Of a DNA stretch of 64,000 nt, positions 35,320 through 44,075 are shown piece after piece; the first letter of the stretch is position 1; every line of letters starts with the position of its first letter. Under the pieces are notes generated by a model, which had not been told where the DNA came from, ran no database searches, and worked only from the letters and a program-made list of their open reading frames with translations. Origin of the DNA: DAONFI01 sp035403485 (GTDB lineage Bacteria > Planctomycetota > Phycisphaerae > SM23-33); the NCBI GenBank assembly GCA_964536835.1, contig CAZIAZ010000004.1, positions 1 to 64,000 of the forward strand. Direction: 5' to 3'. The position numbers and the translations under genes are program-made.

Positions 35320-35781
35320 TTACTTTTTGAGACCTTTCCAGTTTTCGACGATGAAACCGCCGCTGACTTCATCGTTCCGGAGAATGGTAAAGATGGCGGC
35401 ATGGAATTCGGTATCCTGGCCGAAGAGCACAGGAAACGGCAATGGCTTGGAATAACGGCCGGATTCGTCGTATACCCAGACGACTTTATCGTCGTGTTTT
35501 TTTGCACATTTCTGCACATCGTTTATTATCACTTTGCGGCGCGGCTGATTTTGCGGGACGGCATCGCTGAACTGCCGGAGCGACAATACGGCATCCGGTT
35601 TGCCGAGGCGTTTTTCGAGTTGTGCCGAGTTGACGGACTGGCCGTGTTCGACGGCTGATTGCGTGAGGTAGAGATCCTCCACCCACTCCCGCTGTTCGTC
35701 GACACAGCCGGTCATAATGCATCCGCATACAATCGCCGTCGTAACAATCGTTTTAAATTTTAAAAAATTCGGCAGATTCAT
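35320..35781 (-). CDS. small lipoprotein of unknown function
   Basis: A 153-aa product with a lipoprotein signal peptide (lipobox CIMTGC, Cys near residue 26) and a mature domain of about 125 residues. The text QLEKRLGKPDAVLSLRQF and VVWVYDESGRYSKPL resembles BamE/SmpA-like folds, which often contain a Gly-Lys-Pro turn, but I cannot assign it. Its ATG overlaps the stop of the small membrane protein gene (TGA/ATG), so the pair is co-translated at the end of the waaA-to-lipoprotein run. Confidence 0.7.
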   Translation of the reverse strand: MNLPNFLKFKTIVTTAIVCGCIMTGCVDEQREWVEDLYLTQSAVEHGQSVNSAQLEKRLGKPDAVLSLRQFSDAVPQNQPRRKVIINDVQKCAKKHDDKVVWVYDESGRYSKPLPFPVLFGQDTEFHAAIFTILRNDEVSGGFIVENWKGLKK

Positions 35782-35918
35782 TTCTTACCGTCGTCTTTTT
35801 TTGATGGAAATATATCGCCGCAGTCGCATTTGGTGGTTTTGCCTTTTTTTAACCTTACAAGCTGGCGAACGAAAAGTATTGCGCCGGCGATAAGGCAAAG
35901 AAGGCCTATTGTTTTCAT
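35778..35918 (-). CDS. 46-aa single-span membrane protein with a CxC motif
   Basis: This short gene starts at ATG 35918, 8 nt after the HEAT-protein stop, and ends with a TGA overlapping the ATG of the lipoprotein gene. The product begins MKTIGLLCLIAGAILFVRQL (one membrane helix), followed by a basic stretch and a CDCGDIF segment. The coupling on both sides and the clean membrane-helix/basic-tail pattern argue that it is real. It resembles other tiny Cys-containing membrane proteins only in a general way; function unknown. Confidence 0.6.
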   Translation of the reverse strand: MKTIGLLCLIAGAILFVRQLVRLKKGKTTKCDCGDIFPSKKDDGKK

Positions 35919-35926
35919 GTCAGCCG

Positions 35927-37429
35927 TCATCGCAGGCTCCTGGTGATTGTTTCAACCGCCTGCGTGGTTTTGGCATTGCCCGCGAATCGCAGCAGATACC
36001 AGTCAACGAGGGCCATCACATCCGGCTCGGTTGTCGGGCGGGCGAGTTGCACTTCGAGCAACGCCGGTATGGCAGCCGGGTCGTTGAACTTCGCCAGCAG
36101 CATGGCTGCATAAGCCTTGGTGTCCGGATACGGACTTTTGAGACATGGCTTGGCCATGGCGGCGACGTTTCTATTCGGAGTCGCATAAAGCGCAACGATG
36201 GCAAGCTGTTTGAGCGGGTCGTTGTCGGGACGGCTGAATATTTCAGCCAGCACCTTGTCGGCAGCCGGCCGTTGCATGTCGCCGAGCACGCTTATGCCGG
36301 TAGCCAACAGCGTGTGCATCGGCGTTATGCGGGTGCTCGAAAGCTCACGCGACTGTATATAGTTCGCCAGCGGCGCGATGTAAAAATCGACGTTGCGTTT
36401 GTCAGCCAGGTCGCTTTCGATACGGTTGTATACATACTCGACTATAATCGGATGGCCCAAACTCAGCAGTTTCTGCAGATAAACGCCGGCACTCGACGCA
36501 TTGCTCCTGCGAGCCAGCTCGAATCTCGCCATATCGCCGACGATGTCATTTCGGCTGGACAGCTCGGTGAGCTGTTTGGTCGAATCGTCGCGCGACGCCA
36601 GCATTCGCATGATGTTGATGCTGAGGCTGAGATTCCGGCTGAGTTTGATTGCGTCGCAGAGCAGGTCGGCTGCGTTCGGGGCCATGGCATCGATAGCCAT
36701 GAATCCGCGTATCTGCACCGGCAGCATGTCGTAGGAATTCGCTGCGTATTGAGCCACCGGCATGGCAGCCAGGATTTTTTCCCGCCGAATCTGGTTGAGC
36801 ATGCTGATGATGAGTTCCGGCTGGGTCTGCTTGTCCAGCAGTATGCCGCGCAGATACTGAACCTGCGCATTGTCGCCGTGAGCCAGCAACGTCATGGATG
36901 CGAACGTGGATACGTCCGTCATGCCGGACTTGACAAGGTGTTCGAGAAGCGGCTTGACCGCGGCGAACTGACCGCGGCTGGCTAGCGCGTTGGCTGCGAC
37001 GACCTGAAGGTTGACGTCATCCATGTTAGCCACCTGCGCAAGTTCCTGGTCGGTGAGTTCGCTCATTTTCAAGAGTTGGCTGAGCGCTTCGCCGCGGACG
37101 CGCATCGCCGGGTCGTGGAAGAGTCTATCACGCAACAGGGGCACAGCCTGCCGGCCGGCAAGCCTGGACACCAGCCCCGTCGCCAACAGCCGTACGCGGT
37201 CATCTTCATTCCGCATGAGCTTGGTAAAAACCGGCAGCAGTGAAATGTCTTCCGTCGTACTCAGCCGGTCAAGCAGCAACGCCATCTCTTTCCTGTCATT
37301 CAGGCCGGCCTGGAGAGATTTGACCGCTTCGTCGCATGAAACCTGCGGCACCTGCCCGAAAACTGTGATAAAAGACGTCGTAACCATCGCTGCCAGCGCA
37401 ACGAAGAATTGTAATTTAAATTGCTTCAT
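35927..37429 (-). CDS. secreted HEAT-repeat protein
   Basis: The 500-aa product has a signal peptide (about residues 1-25, ending VFG) and then a nearly continuous array of HEAT/armadillo-like helical pairs, for example LLPVFTKLMRNEDDRVRLLA, AVPLLRDRLFHDPAMRVRGE and AVKPLLEHLVKSGMTDVSTF. Such arrays are protein-binding scaffolds; here it would act in the periplasm. AGGA precedes the ATG. It lies after moxR in the same direction with a 104-bp gap. Confidence 0.82.
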   Translation of the reverse strand: MKQFKLQFFVALAAMVTTSFITVFGQVPQVSCDEAVKSLQAGLNDRKEMALLLDRLSTTEDISLLPVFTKLMRNEDDRVRLLATGLVSRLAGRQAVPLLRDRLFHDPAMRVRGEALSQLLKMSELTDQELAQVANMDDVNLQVVAANALASRGQFAAVKPLLEHLVKSGMTDVSTFASMTLLAHGDNAQVQYLRGILLDKQTQPELIISMLNQIRREKILAAMPVAQYAANSYDMLPVQIRGFMAIDAMAPNAADLLCDAIKLSRNLSLSINIMRMLASRDDSTKQLTELSSRNDIVGDMARFELARRSNASSAGVYLQKLLSLGHPIIVEYVYNRIESDLADKRNVDFYIAPLANYIQSRELSSTRITPMHTLLATGISVLGDMQRPAADKVLAEIFSRPDNDPLKQLAIVALYATPNRNVAAMAKPCLKSPYPDTKAYAAMLLAKFNDPAAIPALLEVQLARPTTEPDVMALVDWYLLRFAGNAKTTQAVETITRSLR

Positions 37430-37533
37430 ATTTTTCCTCTATTTACTCATTCATCGCTATATTCTGTTCTGAAAAAACCTGACAGTCAGTCCGCCATATT
37501 ATGCAAAAGACTGCTGCAGGCGTTCAATAATCA

Positions 37534-38547
37534 TCAATAATCTTCCGGCCCGGGTTCGGGCGTGTCTTTGACGAGCATCTGGATGATTGCGTCGGTATTA
37601 AGGCCTTCCGCCTCGCCAGAAAAATTCATCATGAGTCTGTGCCGCAGAACGGCGGCAGCGGCGGAGCGGATATCGTCGCAGTCGACTGCGTATCTGCCGG
37701 CCAGGAGCGCCCTTGCCTTGGCGGCTAACACGAGGTATTGGCCGGCTCGCGGGCCTGCGCCCCATGACAGGTAGTCCCTGATGAATTGCGGCGCGGTTTC
37801 ATCCGCAGGCCGCGTCGCGCGAACCAGCTTTACCGCATAATTCACCACGTGCTCACTAACCGGAATCCGGCGTAATACGCCCTGAAGTTCAACTATATCA
37901 CCCGCGGAAATCACCGGCGAAACATCCTGCACATCGCGGGAAGTGGTTACGGAAATTATTTTGCGTTCCTCTTCCAGCGAAGGATAATCGACCTTGACCA
38001 TGAACATGAAACGGTCAAGCTGCGCTTCGGGCAGCGGGTACGTGCCTTCCTGTTCGATGGGGTTCTGCGTAGCGAGCACGAAGAACGGCTTGGGCAGTTC
38101 GTGCGTCGTGCCGCCTGCGGTTACGTGGTGCTCCTGCATAGCCTGCAGAAGGGCAGCCTGCGTTTTTGGCGGCGTACGGTTGATTTCGTCGGCAAGGACG
38201 ATGTTCGCAAACACGGGGCCGCGGACGAAGCGGAATTCCCGCCGGCCAGTCGAACGGTCTTCCTCTATCACGTCCGTGCCGGTTATGTCGCCGGGCATGA
38301 GGTCGGGCGTGAACTGAATGCGGCTGAACGACAGTTCCATGACGCGGGCGAGCGTGGATATCATCAGCGTTTTCGCAAGGCCCGGCACGCCCATGAGCAG
38401 ACAGTGGCCGCCGCAGAGCATGGACGTCAAAAGAAGTTCCGTCGCCTGCGATTGGCCGACAATGACCTTGTCAAGCTCGACGAATATCTTTTTGCGCAGT
38501 TCGTCGAATCGCTCTATGATTTTGATGTCGTTTGAAGTTTCGCTCAT
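37534..38547 (-). CDS. MoxR-family AAA+ ATPase
   Basis: ATG 38547 follows GAGGA and gives 337 aa. Walker A is GVPGLAKTLM, Walker B is IVLADEINRTPPKTQAALL, and the C-terminal lid domain follows (about 240-337). MoxR ATPases are chaperones that mature partner proteins, often with VWA-domain proteins encoded next door. No VWA gene follows here, so the client is unknown; the secreted HEAT protein is the next gene. proB lies 7 bp upstream. Confidence 0.9.
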   Translation of the reverse strand: MSETSNDIKIIERFDELRKKIFVELDKVIVGQSQATELLLTSMLCGGHCLLMGVPGLAKTLMISTLARVMELSFSRIQFTPDLMPGDITGTDVIEEDRSTGRREFRFVRGPVFANIVLADEINRTPPKTQAALLQAMQEHHVTAGGTTHELPKPFFVLATQNPIEQEGTYPLPEAQLDRFMFMVKVDYPSLEEERKIISVTTSRDVQDVSPVISAGDIVELQGVLRRIPVSEHVVNYAVKLVRATRPADETAPQFIRDYLSWGAGPRAGQYLVLAAKARALLAGRYAVDCDDIRSAAAAVLRHRLMMNFSGEAEGLNTDAIIQMLVKDTPEPGPEDY

Positions 38548-38554
38548 GGTTTCC

Positions 38555-39670
38555 TCACTTGTAGACAATCATGTTATCGCGATGAATCGCCTCGTCGTAG
38601 GGTTTGTCGCCGAGTACAGTTGCTATTTCCGACGTTTTAAGGCCTTTGATGCGTGTCAGCGATTCGGCGTCGTAATTGCAAAGGCCGCGGGCTACGCGGT
38701 TGCCGCGGGTATCCGTCACAACTACCGTAGCGCCTTTGCCGAAATTGCCGGCTACATCGACTATGCCGGACGGCAGAAGGCTTTTGCCCCGTTCCCGCAA
38801 CGCCTTAACCGCGCCGTCGTCCACGATTATTCTGCCGGCAAGCCTGGCAGCCTGGCCTATCCAGAGATATTTGCTCCCGATTCGTTTTTTCGCCGGCACA
38901 AAAACCGTGCCGATGTGTTCGCCGTCGGCTAACCGCAGAAGGATATTTTCCGTTCGGCCGGCTGCAATCACCGCCAGGCCGCCTGCACGGGCAACCATGC
39001 CGGCTGCCGTGAGTTTGGTAACCATGCCGCCAGTGCCGTGGGAACTTCTGGTCGTTTCGGCCAGGCTCATGGTTTCTTCGTCGACCTTCTGTATCACGTC
39101 GATGATTCGGCCGGCTTTCATTACGCCGGCAACGTTGGTCATGAGCACAAGCACATCCGCCGCAAGCAGATTGGCCACGTGCGCCGCCAGAACGTCATTT
39201 TCGCCAAACCGGATTTCATCGACGGCGACAGTATCATTCTCGTTGATGATGGCAACCGCGTTGTAGTCATTCAGCGTAAGCAGTGTGTTGCGTATGTTCA
39301 GATATCGCGTGCGGTCTTCAAAACCGTCGCGCGTCACGAGTATCTGCGCGACTCTCATCGAATGTTTGGCGAAAACGTCGTGAAAAATCCGCATGAGCTG
39401 GCCTTGGCCAATCGCAGCCAATGCCTGCAAATGCGATACGCCTATCGGCCGTGAATCCAGGCCCATGTCGGCCATGCCCGTGCCGATAGCTCCGCTGACG
39501 ACAAGCGACACCCCTATGCCGCGCGAGTTTAACTCCGCAATCTGGCCAGCCAGCGAGTCGATGAACTCGCGGTCCGGCCGATGGTCTTTCCCGCACAGCG
39601 TGTTCGTGCCGATTTTCACGACAAACCGCCGTGCCTGTCGAAGCAACTGTGATGGAGGTGTAGGATTCAT
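38555..39670 (-). CDS. proB: glutamate 5-kinase
   Basis: ProB phosphorylates glutamate in the first step of proline synthesis. ATG 39670 gives 371 aa, the usual length with a PUA domain; the frame is open to 39826 but that part overlaps waaA. Motifs are FVVKIGTNTL at the N terminus, SLVVSGAIGTGM, FGENDVLAAHVANL, and a C-terminal PUA domain (about 280-371). The start lies 4 nt after the waaA stop, so the genes are coupled. No proA is present. Confidence 0.94.
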   Translation of the reverse strand: MNPTPPSQLLRQARRFVVKIGTNTLCGKDHRPDREFIDSLAGQIAELNSRGIGVSLVVSGAIGTGMADMGLDSRPIGVSHLQALAAIGQGQLMRIFHDVFAKHSMRVAQILVTRDGFEDRTRYLNIRNTLLTLNDYNAVAIINENDTVAVDEIRFGENDVLAAHVANLLAADVLVLMTNVAGVMKAGRIIDVIQKVDEETMSLAETTRSSHGTGGMVTKLTAAGMVARAGGLAVIAAGRTENILLRLADGEHIGTVFVPAKKRIGSKYLWIGQAARLAGRIIVDDGAVKALRERGKSLLPSGIVDVAGNFGKGATVVVTDTRGNRVARGLCNYDAESLTRIKGLKTSEIATVLGDKPYDEAIHRDNMIVYK

Positions 39671-39674
39671 TTTA

Positions 39675-41009
39675 TCATTCCAGTTCGTCGGTGGCGATAT
39701 CGCCAGCCAAAACGGCCGGCACACGGTGAAGTACGTGGCAGACAAGCTCGACATTGCGTTTTGTCGCACCCTGTTGCGAACGGATGTATCTCTGCGTCTC
39801 GGCGGCTGCCTTCGCAGTTGCCGCACCGTCAGCCAGCCAGCCTGCGACGCACTGTCTCAACGCATCGCCATTCGCCACCCTCACACAGCCGTGCCGCACA
39901 AGGTCGTCAGCCTGCGGAAAATTGAACGTATGCGGGCCGAAACATACAGGTTTGCCCAACGCCGCCGCTTCTATCATGTCTGAACCGCCCATGTGCACCA
40001 GCGAACGGCCGACGAATATCATGTCAGACAAACCGTAAAATTTGCGAAGTTCGCCCATGGTGTCACCCAGAATAACGGCGCGCTGCGGAAGGTTTTGCAG
40101 CTGCGTGGCATGGGTGTTGTGTCCGCTGCGACGGATACAGGGGAAACCGGCTTTGGTTATCAGGCGGGCCACTTCGTCGAACCGCTCCGGCTTGCGGGGG
40201 ACAATCAGCAGCGTCAGTTCTCCGCCTGTAATTTTTTTGCCAAGTGCCTCGAGCAGGATTTGTTCCTCACCCGGGCCCGTACCGCCTGCGACCAGCAGTT
40301 TGCCGGCTCGCGTGTCCAAGGCAAGCTGCGAGGCGATGATTTCCTGGCCAGGAACGCTGTCGGCAACCTGAATCGTGTCATATTTCAACATGCCCGTCAG
40401 ATGCACTTTCGACGGTTCTCCGCCAAGCTCAATGAATTTGTGGCCGTAAATTTCATCCTGCACGCCGATAGCCGTCAGCCGGTTAAACAACGCTGCGGCA
40501 AGCAGGCCCAGCTTTTTGTATCTCGGATAACCCTTGTTTGGGCTCATGCGGCCATTTACGACGACGGCTGGTATTTTTCTGCGGTTGCATTCAGCCAGAA
40601 AATTCGGCCAGATTTCACCTTCCATGAGAATCACGAGGGCCGGCTGCGTACGACGAATTGCGCGGCGGACTGCCCATGTAAAATCCAGCGGCCACTGGAA
40701 TACCGTCAAAAATGGCGAATATGCCTTCTCCGCCGCCGCCATGCCGGTGTCGGTCGTCGACGATATTACCACGCGATAATCCGGCAGTTGCGATTGCAAT
40801 TCCGCCACAAGCGTGCGGGATGCGTTGATTTCACCGAGGCTTACGCCGTGCAGCCAGATGACCGGCTGAAGGCCGTGACGCTCAGGCGTTCGGCCAAAAC
40901 GCTGTAACCAGTTATGCCGGTATCGGCCATATCTGAACATCCGGAAAAGCAGAAACGGCCCGGCCGCCAACAATGCGAAAAAATAAATTATATCTAAAAT
41001 CACGCCCAT
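39675..41009 (-). CDS. waaA: 3-deoxy-D-manno-octulosonic acid (Kdo) transferase
   Basis: WaaA adds Kdo to lipid A precursor at the inner membrane, so the host makes LPS. The 444-aa glycosyltransferase has an N-terminal membrane anchor (about 4-24) and the Kdo transferase signature IWLHGVSLGEINASRTL with catalytic Glu. It also has LMEGEIWPNFLAEC, VNGRMSPNKGYPRYKK, and the C-terminal donor site GGTGPGEEQILLEAL. Length is typical (420-440 aa). Confidence 0.94.
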   Translation of the reverse strand: MGVILDIIYFFALLAAGPFLLFRMFRYGRYRHNWLQRFGRTPERHGLQPVIWLHGVSLGEINASRTLVAELQSQLPDYRVVISSTTDTGMAAAEKAYSPFLTVFQWPLDFTWAVRRAIRRTQPALVILMEGEIWPNFLAECNRRKIPAVVVNGRMSPNKGYPRYKKLGLLAAALFNRLTAIGVQDEIYGHKFIELGGEPSKVHLTGMLKYDTIQVADSVPGQEIIASQLALDTRAGKLLVAGGTGPGEEQILLEALGKKITGGELTLLIVPRKPERFDEVARLITKAGFPCIRRSGHNTHATQLQNLPQRAVILGDTMGELRKFYGLSDMIFVGRSLVHMGGSDMIEAAALGKPVCFGPHTFNFPQADDLVRHGCVRVANGDALRQCVAGWLADGAATAKAAAETQRYIRSQQGATKRNVELVCHVLHRVPAVLAGDIATDELE

Positions 41010-41028
41010 TTTTCATCAAATCCAAAAG

Positions 41029-41139
41029 CTGCAACTGTCATTCATTTAAAAACTTTTTATATCGCCATTACGCATGGCTGCCAGCGTAGTCGGTAAGGCA
41101 AAATATCTGCAACTGTCATTTAAAACCTTTTATGTCGCC
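41029..41139. repeat. duplicated 3' end of the mazG-like gene
   Basis: CTGCAACTGTCATTTAAAAC... at 41107-41139 covers the last codons and stop of the mazG-like gene (minus strand). A copy with a 4-bp insertion and a few changes lies at 41029-41066, 78 bp downstream of the gene's end. The pattern matches the tandem copies at 22089-22220. Confidence 0.7.
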
Positions 41140-41388
41140 CTTGGTGTATTTTTCGAGGGCTTTTGCAAGGTCGACATTGTTGATATTCGCCAGCGTGCAC
41201 AGCCATGCGAAAACGTCGGCAAATTCCTCTTCCCTGTTAGCCTGGTCGTTGCCGGCCAACGCGGTAGCCAATTCGCCCACTTCCTCTATAAACCACATGA
41301 ACGTCCCCGGCGTACCGCGTTTCGAGTCGGTCGGGTAGTATTTATCCTTTATAAAATCCTGAAATTCCTTTACCGATATCGTCATCAT
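41116..41388 (-). CDS. MazG-like nucleotide pyrophosphohydrolase
   Basis: The 90-aa all-alpha protein has the MazG/HisE metal-binding pattern WFIEEVGELATAL ... REEEFADVFAWLCTLAN, where paired Glu and Asp residues bind Mg. Such enzymes hydrolyse nucleoside triphosphates to monophosphates, often as house-cleaning. AAAGGA precedes two successive ATG codons (41388 and 41385); the second has the better spacing. No terminator is clear, and the gene's 3' end is duplicated downstream. Confidence 0.9.
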   Translation of the reverse strand: MMTISVKEFQDFIKDKYYPTDSKRGTPGTFMWFIEEVGELATALAGNDQANREEEFADVFAWLCTLANINNVDLAKALEKYTKGDIKGFK

Positions 41389-41474
41389 ATCATCCTTTGT
41401 TTAAACCCCATATTTTCGCTATTTTGACTCAATAGTCAATTGACTCTTCCAATTTACTGCCTAAACTGTAACTT

Positions 41475-42254
41475 ATGCATGAGTCGGACATATATTCGCG
41501 TCAGATGTTATTCAGCCGCATCGGCCGGGCTGGCCAGGATAGGCTCGCCTGCGCCAGGGTGGCTATGGTGGGGATGGGCGGCCTGGGCTCATGGGGGGCT
41601 GAGTTGCTGGCACGTTGCGGAGTCGGTTATCTGCGTCTGATAGATTGCGATGTGGTGGAATATTCCAACCTGGCCAGACAGGCGATGTATACCCGTCGCG
41701 ATGCCGATGAAAATATTCCAAAAGTGACCGCCGCCGCGAAACGGCTAACCGAAATAAATCCATCCTGTACGGTTGAGCCGGTAATGGCGCGCCTCGACGC
41801 CGCAAACGCCGGAACGCTTTTGAGCGCATTTGACGTGGTGCTGGATGCAACTGACGACTGGCAAACGCGATTCGTCATCAATTCATGGTGCGTAGCCAAT
41901 AATGTGCCGTGGGTATTCGGTGGCGTCGTCGCCTCAGTCGGCCAGGTCATGCCGATAATGCCGCACCGTACAGCCTGTCTGGCATGTATTTACGATTCGC
42001 CGCCGGACAAACCACAGGAGCAGGCAAACAAAGCTTCAGCCGTCGGCGTCATCGGGCCGGCAGTGGCGGCTGTCGCAGCCTTGCAGACGGCACAGGCTGT
42101 GCGCATAATTACAGGCGATAAAAACAATTCCACCTGCCTGTTTCATCTGGACTGCTGGGATTTGTCCACGCAGAAAATTGTTACGGAAAAACCTAATCCG
42201 CTCTGCCGCGTGTGCGGCGGACGGGGAGAGATGCAAAATGAATGTAAAAGATGA
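41475..42254 (+). CDS. ThiF/MoeB/HesA-family E1-like adenylyltransferase
   Basis: This 259-aa enzyme is of the type that adenylates the C terminus of small ubiquitin-like sulfur carriers (ThiS, MoaD, CysO). Motifs are VAMVGMGGLGSWGAELLARCGVG (ATP site), RLIDCDVVEYSNLARQ, DATDDWQTRF, and two Cys pairs for zinc (CLAC and CRVCGG). The partner carrier protein is not in this window. The coding end overlaps cysK by 17 bp, which suggests sulfur transfer toward cysteine. Confidence 0.9.
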   Translation: MHESDIYSRQMLFSRIGRAGQDRLACARVAMVGMGGLGSWGAELLARCGVGYLRLIDCDVVEYSNLARQAMYTRRDADENIPKVTAAAKRLTEINPSCTVEPVMARLDAANAGTLLSAFDVVLDATDDWQTRFVINSWCVANNVPWVFGGVVASVGQVMPIMPHRTACLACIYDSPPDKPQEQANKASAVGVIGPAVAAVAALQTAQAVRIITGDKNNSTCLFHLDCWDLSTQKIVTEKPNPLCRVCGGRGEMQNECKR

Positions 42255-43185
42255 TATTACGTTGACAGTGGGAAACACCCCGCTGGTCAGAGTCCGAAAA
42301 ACCATCCCGCAAACCGCCAACATTTTTGCGAAGATGGAGTGCATGAATCCTTTTTCGTCGGTCAAGGACAGGGTCGCAATTTCGATGGTCGACGCAGCTG
42401 AAAACGCCGGCCTTCTTGTTCGGGGCAAAGGCGTGATAATAGAACCCACCAGCGGCAACACCGGCATAGGCCTCGCCATGGTCGCAGCCGCCCGCGGATA
42501 CAAATGCATCCTGTCAATGCCGGAGTCCATGAGTATCGAACGGCGAAAAGTGCTCCGGGCGTTGGGCTGTGAGCTGATACTTACTCCAGCGGCGGAAGGC
42601 ATGACAGGCGCGATTCGGGCGGCGGAGGAATTTGTAACCCAAAATCCGCAGGCTTACATGCCGCAGCAGTTCAACAATCCGGCTAACCCGCAGATACACC
42701 GGCTGACGACCGCGCCGGAAATATGGCGGGATACGGACGGCAAAGTCGACATATTCATATCAAGCGTCGGCACGGGCGGCACGCTTACAGGCGTGGGTGA
42801 AGTGCTCAAGAAACACAATCCAGCCATAAAAGTCATAGCCGTCGAACCGGACGCCAGCCCCGTCATATCGCAGACCCTCATGGGCCAGACGCCTACCCCC
42901 GGGCCGCATATGCTCCAGGGCATCGGCGCAGGATTCATCCCCAAAGTACTTAACCTGAATATAATAGACGAAGTGATTCGCGTGAAAAACGAAGACGCCT
43001 TCGAATATGCCCGCAAGGCAGCCAGGGACGAGGCGCTTTTTGTGGGCATATCTTCCGGCGCAGCGTTGAAAGCCGCCGCAGTCCTGGCAGAACGCGAAGA
43101 AAACAGAGGCAAAAATATCGTCGCCATCATGCCCAGCTTCGGCGAACGATACCTCTCCAGCCCGCTTTTTGCGAATATCGATTGA
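42238..43185 (+). CDS. cysK: cysteine synthase (O-acetylserine sulfhydrylase family)
   Basis: This PLP enzyme makes cysteine from an activated serine and a sulfur donor. ATG 42238 has GGGGAG 9 nt upstream and gives 315 aa. The PLP lysine is in NPFSSVKDR, substrate site IEPTSGNTGIG, phosphate loop SVGTGGTLTGV. It follows the ThiF-like gene with a 17-bp overlap. Whether the donor is sulfide or a carrier thiocarboxylate (as for CysM) cannot be read from sequence. Confidence 0.95.
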   Translation: MNVKDDITLTVGNTPLVRVRKTIPQTANIFAKMECMNPFSSVKDRVAISMVDAAENAGLLVRGKGVIIEPTSGNTGIGLAMVAAARGYKCILSMPESMSIERRKVLRALGCELILTPAAEGMTGAIRAAEEFVTQNPQAYMPQQFNNPANPQIHRLTTAPEIWRDTDGKVDIFISSVGTGGTLTGVGEVLKKHNPAIKVIAVEPDASPVISQTLMGQTPTPGPHMLQGIGAGFIPKVLNLNIIDEVIRVKNEDAFEYARKAARDEALFVGISSGAALKAAAVLAEREENRGKNIVAIMPSFGERYLSSPLFANID

Positions 43186-43193
43186 ATGAAAAG

Positions 43194-44075
43194 ATGAAAC
43201 AGCTTGTAGACTTGCATGTTCATTCGAATGAATCGGACGGCTCTTATTCGCCGGCGGATGTGATTGATTTCGCCGTAAAAGCCGGCGTATCAGCCGTCGC
43301 GCTTACCGACCACGACACCATCGCCGGCCTTGCCGCCGCCGCTTGCAGAGCTGCCGATTATCCGCAATTATCGTTCATTCCAGGCATAGAAATATCGGCT
43401 GAATATTCACCAGGGATAATGCACATCCTCGGACTCGGCGTAAATCCGACGGATGCCGGACTGAACGCCGTCGCATCGCGGCTGCGGGAGTCCCGCGCGA
43501 ACAGGAATCCGCAAATAATCGAAAAACTTCGCAGCCTGGGAGTGGATATTTCATTCGACGAGGTTTTGGAAGAATCACGCAAGGATGCCAGCCCCGACGC
43601 CGTGCTGGGCCGGCTGCATATTGCGATGGTGCTGGTGAAAAAAGGTTTTGCCAGAAATATAGCAGACGCATTTGAGAAATTTTTGGGCAATCACGCTCCT
43701 GCGTATGTGCCCAAAGACCACCTCTTGCCGGCACAGGCTGTCGCGGCGATAAACAGCGCCGGCGGCACGGCGATACTTGCCCACCCGGTTCAACTCGAAT
43801 GCGCCAACGAGTTGCAGTTGGAGACGCTTTTACGAAAGCTCATGCACGTCGGCCTTGGCGGCATGGAGTGCTACCACAGTTCGCACAACGACGTTCAGAC
43901 GCGGACGTATCTGCGGCTGGCTCAAAAACTGGGGCTGATAATAACAGGCGGCTCGGATTATCACGGGCTTGGCAAGCCCGACGTAGCCATAGGCCGCCCG
44001 CCCGTGCCGATGAGCATTGTCGGCGAAAAAAACATCATGCGATGGCGCGGACAAGCAGCCGGTCTTCCGGCGTAA
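43194..44075 (+). CDS. PHP-domain phosphoesterase (YciV/RNase AM type)
   Basis: The 293-aa protein starts with the PHP signature VDLHVHSNESDGSYSPADV, then LTDHDTIAGL, PGIEISAEY, and a C-terminal GGSDYHG. These match the 3',5'-nucleoside bisphosphate phosphatases/RNase AM group, which remove 5' nucleotides or hydrolyse pAp. pAp is a by-product of sulfate assimilation, which would fit next to cysK. ATG 43194 is chosen; a TTG at 43182 would overlap cysK by 4 bp. The 3' end overlaps the convergent isochorismatase gene by 41 bp. Confidence 0.85.
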   Translation: MKQLVDLHVHSNESDGSYSPADVIDFAVKAGVSAVALTDHDTIAGLAAAACRAADYPQLSFIPGIEISAEYSPGIMHILGLGVNPTDAGLNAVASRLRESRANRNPQIIEKLRSLGVDISFDEVLEESRKDASPDAVLGRLHIAMVLVKKGFARNIADAFEKFLGNHAPAYVPKDHLLPAQAVAAINSAGGTAILAHPVQLECANELQLETLLRKLMHVGLGGMECYHSSHNDVQTRTYLRLAQKLGLIITGGSDYHGLGKPDVAIGRPPVPMSIVGEKNIMRWRGQAAGLPA

